In this document: piece after piece, positions 27,612 to 37,727 of the stretch | Layout: each line of letters begins with the position of its first letter | How positions within the stretch are numbered: the stretch's first letter is position 1 | From: Blastococcus sp. HT6-30 | GTDB taxonomy: Bacteria; Actinomycetota; Actinomycetes; Mycobacteriales; Geodermatophilaceae | Length of the DNA stretch: 64,000 nt | Reading direction: 5' to 3' | Assembly (NCBI RefSeq): GCF_039729015.1 | Contig: NZ_CP155792.1 | Span: forward strand, 2,996,001 to 3,060,000 | Notes under the pieces: model-generated | Told to the model about the DNA's origin: nothing | What the model saw: only the letters and a program-made list of their open reading frames with translations | The model's database searches: none | Program-made: the position numbers and the translations under genes

Positions 27612-29015
27612 TCAGGCGAGGTCGTCGGCGCCCATCAGCCGGCGTCCGGCCTCGGTGATCGAACCGGACAGCGAGGGATAGATGGCGAAGGTCTGCGCCA
27701 GGTCATCGGCGGTCAGCCCCTTGGTCACCGCGAGCGCGATTGGCAGCACCAGCTCCGAGGCCCCCGGTGAGACGACGACGCCGCCGACGATGACCCCGGT
27801 CGACCGCCGGGCGAAGAGCTTCACGAAGCCGTCGTGCAGGTCTCCCATCTTGGCCCGCGCGTTGGTGGCCAACGGCAGCCGTACCACCTCGACATCCGCG
27901 TCCTCGGCCAGCGACTCCTCCTGCACCCCGACGGTCGCGATCTCCGGGTGGGTGAAGACGTTGGCCGCAACCGTCTTGAGCTTGATGGGCGCGACCGCCT
28001 CGCCGAGGGCGTGCCACATGGCGATCCGGCCCTGCATCGCGGCGACCGAGGCGAGCTGGAAGACGCCGGTGACGTCGCCGGCCGCGTAGATCCCCGGCAC
28101 GGAGGTCCGGGACACCCGGTCGACGAGGATGTGACCGGCTTCGGTCACCTGCACACCGTGCGACTCCAGGTTGAGCCCGGCAGTGTTCGGCACGGTGCCG
28201 ACGGTCATCAGCGCGTGCGAGCCCTCGACGGTGCGCCCGTCGGTGAGCTCCACCGAGATGCCCTTCTCGGTACGCCGGACGGCGGCGGCGCGGCCGCGCT
28301 CCAGCCGACCACCGCGGGACTGGAAGACCTGCTCGAGCACCTCGGCGGCGTCGGAGTCCTCGCCGGGCAGCACCCGGTCGCGGGAGGACACGAGGGTGAC
28401 CGGCACACCGGCCTCCAGGTAGCCGGAGGCGAACTCGGCACCGGTGACGCCCGACCCGACGACCACCAGGTGCTCCGGCGGCTCCGCGAGGTCGTAGACG
28501 TCGCGCCAGTCCAGGATCCGCTCGCCATCGGGCTCAGCACCGGGGAGGACCCGGGGGTCGGCGCCGGTGGCGATCAGGACGACGTCGCCCTCGATCTCGT
28601 CCACCACCGCACCGTCCTCGTCCAGGATCTCCACCTCGTGCGCGACCAGGCCCGGGACGTCGTCGGCCAGCCGGCCCTGCCCGGCGACGATCGTCACGCC
28701 CTCGGCCTGCAGGCGGGCGTGGATGTCGGCCGACTGCGCCATGGCCAGGTTCTTCACCCGCTGGTTGGCCGCCGCGAGATCGAGGCCGACCGTCGCCAGC
28801 TCGGTCCCGTGCACCCCGAGGACGGCCGAGTCGCGGACCGACGTCATGGCGCCGGCGGCGGCGATCAGGGTCTTCGAGGGGACGCAGTCGGTGAGCACGC
28901 TGGCCCCACCGATGCCGTCGCGCTCGATCACGGTGACCTGCGCACCGAGCTGTGCGGCGACCAGAGCGGCCTCGTAGCCGGCCGGGCCACCACCGATGAT
29001 GAGGATGCGGGGCAT
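27612..29015 (-). CDS. lpdA: LpdA-like flavoprotein disulfide reductase family (quinone reductase type)
   Basis: 467 residues with two dinucleotide-binding motifs (IIGGGPAGYEAALVAA at the start, VVGSGVTGAEFASGYLEAG in the middle), an AAGDVTG segment and a dimerisation domain. At the site of the redox disulfide it reads GGASVLTDCVPSKT, so only one of the two cysteines is present. This matches mycobacterial LpdA (Rv3303c), which acts as an NAD(P)H quinone reductase rather than a lipoamide dehydrogenase. A true lipoamide dehydrogenase lies at 52.2 kb. ATG 29015 gives the standard N-terminus MPRILIIGGG. Divergent from the cyclotransferase-like gene, as in mycobacteria. Confidence 0.88.
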   Translation of the reverse strand: MPRILIIGGGPAGYEAALVAAQLGAQVTVIERDGIGGASVLTDCVPSKTLIAAAGAMTSVRDSAVLGVHGTELATVGLDLAAANQRVKNLAMAQSADIHARLQAEGVTIVAGQGRLADDVPGLVAHEVEILDEDGAVVDEIEGDVVLIATGADPRVLPGAEPDGERILDWRDVYDLAEPPEHLVVVGSGVTGAEFASGYLEAGVPVTLVSSRDRVLPGEDSDAAEVLEQVFQSRGGRLERGRAAAVRRTEKGISVELTDGRTVEGSHALMTVGTVPNTAGLNLESHGVQVTEAGHILVDRVSRTSVPGIYAAGDVTGVFQLASVAAMQGRIAMWHALGEAVAPIKLKTVAANVFTHPEIATVGVQEESLAEDADVEVVRLPLATNARAKMGDLHDGFVKLFARRSTGVIVGGVVVSPGASELVLPIALAVTKGLTADDLAQTFAIYPSLSGSITEAGRRLMGADDLA

Positions 29016-29127
29016 AGCTCCATCTTCCGTCGCTGGGCGGTCCGTCGTCACATTGTCCCCGCTCCGGGCCCGCTTCCGTACCACCGCCCGTTCCGGCCCG
29101 GCAGGATCGCTGGTTAGCCTGGCCCCG

Positions 29128-29600
29128 ATGGGCCTCTACGCCGCCTACGGGTCGAACATGGATCCTGCCCAGATGGTCCGCCGCTGTCCGTCGTCGCCGC
29201 ACGCCGGCACCGGCTGGATCCGCGGCTGGCGGCTGACCTTCGGCGGTGAGGAGCTCGGCTGGGAGGGCGCGCTCGCGACCCTCGTGCCCGCCGACGACGA
29301 CGACGGGCCGGGCGGGGGAGCGACCGGCGTGTTCGTCGCCCTGTACGACCTGACCGAGGCCGACGAGCAGGCGCTGGACGCCTGGGAGGGCGCCGACTCC
29401 GGCCTCTACCGCCGGGTGCACCTGCGGGTGCACAGCCTCGGGGGGGCGACGTAGTCGGTCGGTGCGCCGGCGGCCTCAGCGGCATCGGCGATCCCGCCCA
29501 GGTGCCGCGCCGAGGGCAACCCACCCTCGAACGCGTGGAGCACGTAGGCGTAGGCCACGACGTCCAGCTGCGTTCGCGCGAGTGCCGTTCCTCCTTCTGA
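29128..29600 (+). pseudogene. Gamma-glutamylcyclotransferase-like gene disrupted by a 130-bp internal inversion
   Basis: The start MGLYAAYGSNMDPAQMVRRC and the core ALDAWEGADSGLYRRVHLRVHSL belong to the GGCT/AIG2-like fold, including the YGSN substrate loop. After HSL the plus strand fails and stops at 29454 (108 residues instead of about 155). The missing C-terminal part (DVVAYAYVL, FEGGLPSARHLGGIADAAEAAG, PTDYV) is encoded on the minus strand of 29437-29566. Beyond it, the plus strand again reads a fitting tail LRSRECRSSF ending at TGA 29598-29600. So 29437-29566 has been flipped. A C7 run at the left edge also leaves the rebuilt frame off by one. Leaderless start: TAGCCT at 29115-29120, seven bases before ATG 29128. 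Confidence 0.75.
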
Positions 29601-29653
29601 CCCTCCTTCCCCTCCCTCCTCGGCCGTCACCCCGGACGAAGCAGTACCGCTGT

Positions 29654-29659
29654 TAGCCT
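29654..29659 (+). promoter_or_regulatory. TAGCCT -10 box of the LicD/methyltransferase cassette
   Basis: TAGCCT in the 128-bp gap (29601-29728) would start transcription near 29666, about 60 nt before the proposed start codon. An AAGGGA Shine-Dalgarno follows at 29717-29722. The cassette genes to 33088 are closely packed, so this is probably their main promoter. Confidence 0.4.
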
Positions 29660-29728
29660 CGCAGTCACGGTTCGTACACCTGGTCGCCACCCGGTCGTCG
29701 GACTTCGACCGCGACGAAGGGACGGATC

Positions 29729-31318
29729 CTGCTCAGCCATCTGACGGTGGACGGCGAAGGACTCAGCTTCGACTCTTCGGCTCCTGACCTGTCCCGGGTC
29801 GTCGACCTGCTTCTCGACGACCGCCGCATCTGGTCCTTCCGGGTGGAGACGGCCGACCCGCTCGGGGAGGAGCCCGACCGGCGGCGGTTGCCGTGGCCGT
29901 CACCGCTCATCCCGTTCCTCGACGGTGTCGCCGAGTTCGCCCTCCGCCCGGTGGACGGCGGGAGCGACATCCCGCGGACCACGGCCCGGCTGGGGTGCGG
30001 CGAAGGCTCCATCCGCTTCGTCGATCCCCACGGCGCCCCCCTCATGATCAACAAGTGGGGGAACCTCGGGCACGCTCTGTCCGACTACGACCCCGGCATG
30101 GTGACGCGGCTGCTCGACCACGTGGACCGCGTGCGCGCGATTCTCGCCGAGCACAGCGACCTCGACGTCTACGTGACCGGCGGCACCCTGCTCGGACCGT
30201 ACCGGGACGGGCGGGTCATGCCGCAGGACGACGACGCCGATCTCGCCTACCTCAGCCGGCACAGCCACCCGGCGGACGTCATCCTGGAGGCCTTCCAGCT
30301 GGGCCGGCTGCTCGCCGGCGCCGACATCACCGTCGTCCGGTGCTCGGCAGGCCACCTTCAACTCCACTTCTCGCACGAGGGCCGGCCCGACGGCTACGTG
30401 GACATCTTCACCGGCTGGATCGACGACCTCGGGTGGTGGTACCAGGTCTTCCCCGTCCGAAGTCGGGTACGCCGGGATCAGTTGCTGCCCATCAGGACGA
30501 TCGACGTCGAGGGGCGCCCCGAGCCGATGTGCCGGGAGCCGGAGGTCATGCTCGAGGCCATCTACGGGCCGCACTGGGCCACCCCCGACCCCTCCTTCCG
30601 GTTCCGCCTCCCCACGGCCACCGCGCAGCGGATGTACGGCTGGCTGTCCGACCAGCACATGGACCGGGCCGTCTGGCGAAACTATTACCGGTACAGCACC
30701 GTCACGGCCTCCGCCGCCAAGCCGTCGGACTACGCGCAGTGGTTGGCCGGCCGCCTGCCGCCCGGTGGCCCCGTGCTGGAGCTGGGAGCCGGGCAGGGCG
30801 GTGATGCCCTCTGGCTGGCCGAGCAGGGCCACCGGGTCGAAGCGATCGACTACGTCGACTCGGTGATGACCGACGCGCAGCGGGTCGCCGAGGAGCGGGG
30901 GCTCCCCGCCCGGTTCCGGGTACGCAACCTCTACGACCCTCGCCGGGCACTGACCCTCGGCGGCGAGATCGCCGCCCGCCGGGAGCCGGTCACCGTCTAC
31001 GCACGCGGCCTGCTCGCCTCTTTCGTCACCGTCGGCCGCCCCAACCTCTGGCGACTGCTGGCCATGGTGCTCCGCAACGGCGGGCAGGCCCACCTGGACA
31101 ACCCGCAGGAGAGCTGGGCACCCCAGTACGGACTGGGCCGGCCGCTGCACATCGAGATGCCGCTGGACGTGCTGGCCGGCGAGATGGCCCCCTACGGCCT
31201 GCGCATCGACGAGGTGCACCCGGCGGAGGAGCCGCACGAGCACACGCCCTGGAGCGCCGACACCCGGCTGCTCCCGACGACGAGAATGGTGATCTCTTGG
31301 CAACGTCGACCACGCTGA
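29729..31318 (+). CDS. LicD/FKRP-like phosphotransferase fused to a SAM methyltransferase
   Basis: About 529 residues if started at CTG 29729; the first standard start is GTG 29747 (523 residues). The CTG is preferred because AAGGGA ends six bases upstream and the residues before the GTG already read like protein. The middle domain has VYVTGGTLLGPYRDGRVMPQDDDADLAYL, the LicD/fukutin-related metal and nucleotide site, and later REPEVMLEAIYGPHWATPDP. The C-terminal third starts VLELGAGQGGDALWLAEQG, a class I methyltransferase SAM loop. LicD enzymes move phosphocholine or polyol-phosphate from CDP donors onto glycans. The CDP-ribitol-type genes next door suggest ribitol phosphate as donor group. 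The acceptor and methylated group are unknown. Confidence 0.75.
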   Translation: MLSHLTVDGEGLSFDSSAPDLSRVVDLLLDDRRIWSFRVETADPLGEEPDRRRLPWPSPLIPFLDGVAEFALRPVDGGSDIPRTTARLGCGEGSIRFVDPHGAPLMINKWGNLGHALSDYDPGMVTRLLDHVDRVRAILAEHSDLDVYVTGGTLLGPYRDGRVMPQDDDADLAYLSRHSHPADVILEAFQLGRLLAGADITVVRCSAGHLQLHFSHEGRPDGYVDIFTGWIDDLGWWYQVFPVRSRVRRDQLLPIRTIDVEGRPEPMCREPEVMLEAIYGPHWATPDPSFRFRLPTATAQRMYGWLSDQHMDRAVWRNYYRYSTVTASAAKPSDYAQWLAGRLPPGGPVLELGAGQGGDALWLAEQGHRVEAIDYVDSVMTDAQRVAEERGLPARFRVRNLYDPRRALTLGGEIAARREPVTVYARGLLASFVTVGRPNLWRLLAMVLRNGGQAHLDNPQESWAPQYGLGRPLHIEMPLDVLAGEMAPYGLRIDEVHPAEEPHEHTPWSADTRLLPTTRMVISWQRRPR

Positions 31319-31641
31319 GGAAGCTGGCCCGGACCCCGGCCAAGCGTCTCCGTCAGGCCTTCGTCCCCGAGTACGAGGACCTGCTCAGGGAGATGCGCGA
31401 GGTCCGCGAGCTCCACGAGCGACGGGAGGCCGAGACCCGGCACGAGCTGCACGAGCTGCGTGCCCAGGTCGAGGACTTCCGAACGCGGGTGGAGCTGGTC
31501 GAGGACGGGCTGCACGAGGCGCGTCGGTTGAGCCTGCGGATCGCCCAGCTGACCGATGTGGTCACCGAGCTCGTCCTGCCGCTGCACGACCGGGACATCG
31601 ACCCGTCGGTGTTCGAGCGCCTGCCCGAGGACACCCAGTGA
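31297..31641 (+). CDS. Small coiled-coil protein
   Basis: 114 residues from TTG 31297, overlapping the end of the LicD/methyltransferase gene by 22 bp. A basic N-terminus (RKLARTPAKRLRQAF) precedes a long heptad-like helix (about 25-85) rich in Glu, Arg and Leu. No family recognised. Similar short coiled-coil proteins occur beside actinobacterial glycosyl- and methyltransferases and may scaffold them. The location inside the cassette supports a real gene; a weak ribosome site and TTG start reduce certainty. Confidence 0.6.
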   Translation: MATSTTLRKLARTPAKRLRQAFVPEYEDLLREMREVRELHERREAETRHELHELRAQVEDFRTRVELVEDGLHEARRLSLRIAQLTDVVTELVLPLHDRDIDPSVFERLPEDTQ

Positions 31642-31704
31642 CCGCCGGGCCCACCCGAGCCGTCCGGTCGTCGCGCCGCGGCCTCTCGTAGCCAAGGGAT
31701 CAGC

Positions 31705-32388
31705 GTGTACTCACTCGTCCTGCTTAACGGTGGCAGCGGCCGCCGCATGGGCGCCGACCGGCCGAAGCAGTTCCTCACGGTCAACGGCCTGCCGATCCTC
31801 GTGTACTCGCTCGTCGCCGTGGACGCCGTGCCCGAGATCGACCAGATCGTCCTGAACTACCCGGAGGGCTGGCGCGAGGAGGTGGAGGGCATCGTCCGCG
31901 ACTACGCCATCCAGACGCCGGTCGACTATGTGACGGCTGGAGTCACCAGGCAGGAGTCGGTCGCCGCCGCACTGCATCTGTGCACGAACGACGCAGTCGT
32001 CCTGCACGAGGCGGCACGGCCCCTCGTGCGCTCGGCCGACTTCAGCCGGCTGATCGACGCGCCCGAGCGCAACGTGAGCTACATGATCCCGATCCCGTTC
32101 ACCGTCGCTCCGGTGGATCCGCGGACGCGGGCGGTCACCGGCTACCTGGAGCGGGACGGGCTGCGCAACGTCCAGCTGCCGCAGAAGTTCGACCTGGCCG
32201 ACCTCAAGCGGGCGCACGCCTTCGCCGCCGGGCAGGACGTGGTCTATACCGAGGACGCCACCCTCATGGCGGCGGCCGGGCTGTCGGTGCACTACATCGA
32301 CGGCAAGGACACCAACATCAAGGTGACCACGCCGACCGACATCCACCTCGCGGTGTCCCTGCTGCACGGGGAGACCGAGGATGAGTGA
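31705..32388 (+). CDS. IspD/TarI family cytidylyltransferase, probable CDP-ribitol synthesis
   Basis: 227 residues. CTP-binding signature LNGGSGRRMGADRPKQFL at the start, then TRQESV, HEAARPLVR, QLPQKFDL, and GKDTNIKVTTPTDIHLA near the end. IspD (isoprenoid pathway) and TarI/ISPD (ribitol-5-phosphate cytidylyltransferase) share this fold. TarI is favoured because an SDR reductase overlaps its 3' end and a LicD/FKRP-like gene lies upstream, the combination used for CDP-ribitol; the NIKVTTP motif also resembles TarI. GTG 31705 has AAGGGA upstream. IspD function cannot be excluded by sequence alone. Confidence 0.75.
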   Translation: MYSLVLLNGGSGRRMGADRPKQFLTVNGLPILVYSLVAVDAVPEIDQIVLNYPEGWREEVEGIVRDYAIQTPVDYVTAGVTRQESVAAALHLCTNDAVVLHEAARPLVRSADFSRLIDAPERNVSYMIPIPFTVAPVDPRTRAVTGYLERDGLRNVQLPQKFDLADLKRAHAFAAGQDVVYTEDATLMAAAGLSVHYIDGKDTNIKVTTPTDIHLAVSLLHGETEDE

Positions 32389-33088
32389 CCGGCGCACCGT
32401 CCTGGTCACCGGGGCGTCCAAGGGCATCGGCCTGAAGACCGCCGTGCGCTTCGCGGCGCGGGGCGACGTGGACCAGCTGGTGCTGGTCGCCCGCAGCTCG
32501 GCGGCGTTCGACGACGCCGTCTCGGCCGTCTCCGCCGTCAGCCCGGACGTGCAGGTCACCGCGCACGCGTTCGACCTGGCCGACCGGGCGGGCATCCCCG
32601 AGCTCATGCGTGAAGTGCGCTCGGCCCACGGCAACGTCGACGTCCTGGTCAACAACGCCGGCTACACCAACCCGCAGCCGATCCATCAGATCCCCTTCGA
32701 GGAGTTCGAGCGGACGATGGCGGTGAACCTGTACGCCCCGTTCACCATCGTCCAGGAGCTGCTGCACCTCGGGAACAAGTTCGACGTCATCGTCAACGTC
32801 GCGTCGACGGCGGGCATCCAGGGCCGCTCGGGCTGGCTGACCTACTCGGCGTCGAAGGCCGCGGTGATCAACATGAGCGAGGTCATGCGGGAGGAACTGG
32901 CCATCTACGGCACCCGCGTCGTCTGCATCTCCCCCGGCCGGACCGCCACCGACCTGCGCCGGACCCTGGCACCCGACGAGGACCCGACCACGATCATGCA
33001 GCCGGAGCACGTGGCGCAGGTGATCGAGATGCTGAGCACCGACGTCGGCCGGTTCGTCGACAGCACCAACCTGGTCGTCCGCCAGTGA
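32381..33088 (+). CDS. SDR oxidoreductase, probable ribulose-5-phosphate reductase partner
   Basis: 235 residues, a classical short-chain dehydrogenase: TGASKGIG cofactor loop, NNAGY, the catalytic Ser (VASTAG) and YSASK. It overlaps the cytidylyltransferase by eight bases (ATGAGTGA), so expression is coupled. In Haemophilus Bcs1 a cytidylyltransferase and an SDR are one protein that makes CDP-ribitol from ribulose-5-phosphate, and human ISPD also carries an SDR-like C-terminal domain. Here they are two genes. The substrate is an inference from that pairing. Confidence 0.8.
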   Translation: MSDRRTVLVTGASKGIGLKTAVRFAARGDVDQLVLVARSSAAFDDAVSAVSAVSPDVQVTAHAFDLADRAGIPELMREVRSAHGNVDVLVNNAGYTNPQPIHQIPFEEFERTMAVNLYAPFTIVQELLHLGNKFDVIVNVASTAGIQGRSGWLTYSASKAAVINMSEVMREELAIYGTRVVCISPGRTATDLRRTLAPDEDPTTIMQPEHVAQVIEMLSTDVGRFVDSTNLVVRQ

Positions 33089-33104
33089 CCGGTGCCGGGC
33101 CGCG

Positions 33105-34373
33105 TCAGCGCCGCCCGGGACCGGGGGGGACGGGGTCCAGCAGGTCACCGGACCGCTCCACGGGCACCCGCGAGGAGGGCAGCGGGGGCAGCGGACGCGA
33201 CCGGCCGGCACCGGCGGGGTGCACCGTGCCGTCGTGGCCACCGGCGATCGGCTCCCGCCGGGCCGGCGTCCGGTACAGGTCGCGCTCCACCGCACGCCGC
33301 AGCCGGCCGCCGAAGGGCCGCTCGACGTACCGGTGCACCAGGTAGGCGAGCACCAGCATCAGGGCCATGACGAGGGTCAGCGCGGCGTACGCGGGCAGGA
33401 CCGTTCCCAGGCGGTTGAGCAGCACCCAGCCGCTCACCTGGTGGATGACGTAGAGCGGGTAGGTCAGCGCGCCGAGGAAGGTCAGCCAGCGCCAGTCCAC
33501 CCGGCTGACCCGCGTCAGCGTGGCCACCGCGAGGGCGGCGACGCACAGGGTGAGCAGGACGACGAGCGCGCGGAAGGACACCGGGGCGCCGGCCACCCGC
33601 ACCGACCAGGGGATGTAGTGGGCGGCGCACACCCACAGCGCGAAGCAGTAGTTCATGGCCAGCAGCAGGCCGGTGGCGGCGCTCCAGCCCTCGCGGTGCA
33701 GGAGGTAGATCAGGATGCCGATGCAGAAGAACGGCGCGTACTTCGGGACGAGCAGCTCGGTGAGCAGCGGGGAGTTCCAGCGGGCGGCCAGCGCGCCCAG
33801 GACCGGCCAGACCAGGCATAGCGCGAGCATTCGCTCCCGGGTGATGCCGATGAGCGCCATGCCGAGGAGCAGCAGGTAGAACTTCAGCTCCACCCACAGG
33901 GTCCAGAAGGCGCCGTCCAGGTGCGGGACGCCGAAGGCGGACTGGAACATGGTCAGGTTCAGTGCGGCGCCGGGCAGCCCCACGGCGTCCCAGTCGGCGA
34001 GGATCGACCGGTTGGTGACCAGGACCAGCGCGGTGAGCACGACGGCGAACCAGTACGCGGGGTACAGCCGACCGATGCGGGAACCGACGAACGACGGCAC
34101 GGACCGGCCCCAGGTGCTCATCAGGATCACGAACCCGCTGATCATGAAGAACAGGTAGGGGCCGAAGCCGCCGTAGATGGTGAACCGGCTCAGGAACGGG
34201 AAGACGTCGCGGACGCTCTCGGACCACGCCACGCTGTCCCGGCCGGTGTAGTGGAAGCCGACCACTGCCAGCGCGGCGGCGAAGCGCAGGCTGTCCACCA
34301 CCCGCAGCCGCTCCCACGCTGCTGGTGCCTGCCGGCGTGCTGCGGTCACGGCCTCCCCCTCGTCCGGCTCCAT
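33105..34373 (-). CDS. OafA-type membrane acyltransferase (acyltransferase family 3)
   Basis: 422 residues with about ten hydrophobic helices. The family start LRVVDSLRFAAALAVVGFHY carries the conserved His, and SGFVILMS with GSRIGRLYPAYW follows. FLGALTYPLYVIHQ near the C-terminus is also typical. These enzymes O-acetylate envelope glycans or exported metabolites. It is convergent with the CDP-ribitol cassette (16-bp gap) and may modify the same polymer. The last 70 residues are a Pro/Arg-rich cytoplasmic tail. Confidence 0.88.
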   Translation of the reverse strand: MEPDEGEAVTAARRQAPAAWERLRVVDSLRFAAALAVVGFHYTGRDSVAWSESVRDVFPFLSRFTIYGGFGPYLFFMISGFVILMSTWGRSVPSFVGSRIGRLYPAYWFAVVLTALVLVTNRSILADWDAVGLPGAALNLTMFQSAFGVPHLDGAFWTLWVELKFYLLLLGMALIGITRERMLALCLVWPVLGALAARWNSPLLTELLVPKYAPFFCIGILIYLLHREGWSAATGLLLAMNYCFALWVCAAHYIPWSVRVAGAPVSFRALVVLLTLCVAALAVATLTRVSRVDWRWLTFLGALTYPLYVIHQVSGWVLLNRLGTVLPAYAALTLVMALMLVLAYLVHRYVERPFGGRLRRAVERDLYRTPARREPIAGGHDGTVHPAGAGRSRPLPPLPSSRVPVERSGDLLDPVPPGPGRR

Positions 34374-34475
34374 CAGTGACGCTAACCGCCCGCCCAGTCG
34401 CCCAGCGTGACGGATTTGTCCGACACGGGGTCGGCGGGAGACCTGCGCCCGCAGGGGTGGGTGATGCGGGTGGGA

Positions 34476-35492
34476 TCAGGAGACGCCCGGGGACGGCGAA
34501 GCCCCGGGCCGGGCGAGGAAGGCGTCCAGGACCTGCCGGGCGGCCAGCGCGGGGGTGAGCTCCCCGGCCAGCACCGCCTTCTCGAGCTCGGGGACGGCGG
34601 CGCGCACGCCGGGGTGCGCCCGCAGCGAGTGCTCGAGCCCGTCGCGCACCAGCTGCCAGGTCCAGCGCACCTGCTGGGTGCGGCGGCGCTCGTCGAAGGC
34701 CCCGGACGCCTTCGCCCGGTCCTGGTGCTCGACGAGCTTGGCCCACACCTCGTCCATGCCCTCGCCGGTCAGGCCGGCGCAGGTGAGCACCGGCACGTCC
34801 CACGGCTCGCCCCGGCCGCGCAGCATCCGGATCGCCGAGGAGAGCTCTCGCGCCGCCTTGCGGGCGTCGGCGGCCGCGGGCCCGTCGGCCTTGTTCACGG
34901 CGATGACGTCGGCGATCTCGAGGATGCCGCGCTTGATGCCCTGCAGTTGGTCACCGGTGCGCGCGATGGTCAGGAAGAGGAACGAGTCCACCATCTCCGC
35001 GACGGTGATCTCCGACTGGCCGACGCCGACGGTCTCCACCAGGACGACGTCGTAGCCGGCCGCCTCTACGACGACCATCGACTCGCGGGTGGCCTGCGCG
35101 ACCCCGCCGAGCGTGCCCGAGGTCGGGGACGGCCGGATGAAGGCGTGCGGGTCGACGGCCAGCCGGGCCATGCGCGTCTTGTCGCCGAGGATGGAGCCGC
35201 CGGAGCGGGCCGACGACGGGTCGACGGCAAGCACCGCGACCTTCGACCCGCCGGCCGTGAGGTCCACCCCGAGCTGGTCGATGAAGGTGGACTTCCCGAC
35301 CCCGGGCACCCCGCTGATGCCGACCCGGCGCGCTCCCCCGGCGTGCGGAAGCAGCTCCACCAGCAACTCCTGCGCCTTCTCCCGGTGGTCGGCCCGCCGG
35401 GACTCCACCAGCGTGATGGCGCGCGCCATCACCCTCCGGTCCCCGGCGAGCACCCCCTCGACGAGTGCCGGGACGTCGACCTCACGACCCAT
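34476..35492 (-). CDS. meaB: MeaB/ArgK G-protein chaperone of methylmalonyl-CoA mutase
   Basis: 338 residues. Walker A GVPGVGKST at about 61-69, DPSSARSGGSILGDKTRM, the switch region VETVGVGQSE and base-specificity motif NKAD. MeaB protects and reloads the cobalamin mutase. It begins 12 bp after mutB, completing the operon. The last codons contain an 8-bp GC stem (34485-34492 with 34502-34509) that can act as the operon terminator inside the coding end. Confidence 0.95.
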   Translation of the reverse strand: MGREVDVPALVEGVLAGDRRVMARAITLVESRRADHREKAQELLVELLPHAGGARRVGISGVPGVGKSTFIDQLGVDLTAGGSKVAVLAVDPSSARSGGSILGDKTRMARLAVDPHAFIRPSPTSGTLGGVAQATRESMVVVEAAGYDVVLVETVGVGQSEITVAEMVDSFLFLTIARTGDQLQGIKRGILEIADVIAVNKADGPAAADARKAARELSSAIRMLRGRGEPWDVPVLTCAGLTGEGMDEVWAKLVEHQDRAKASGAFDERRRTQQVRWTWQLVRDGLEHSLRAHPGVRAAVPELEKAVLAGELTPALAARQVLDAFLARPGASPSPGVS

Positions 35493-35504
35493 CAGCGACG
35501 GCCC

Positions 35505-37723
<2,219 letters not shown>

Positions 37724-37727
<4 letters not shown>

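Noticed and set aside
27612-29015. Naming this protein lipoamide dehydrogenase
   Set aside because: One of the two redox cysteines is missing, and a complete enzyme exists at 52.2 kb.
29406-29690. Minus-strand reading frame containing FEGGLPSARHLGG
   Set aside because: Only its middle is protein-like, and that part is the inverted end of the plus-strand cyclotransferase gene, so it is not an independent gene.
31705-32388. Calling the cytidylyltransferase IspD of the isoprenoid pathway
   Set aside because: The overlapping SDR and LicD-like neighbour and the lack of ispF or other isoprenoid genes nearby favour CDP-ribitol, though IspD is not formally excluded.
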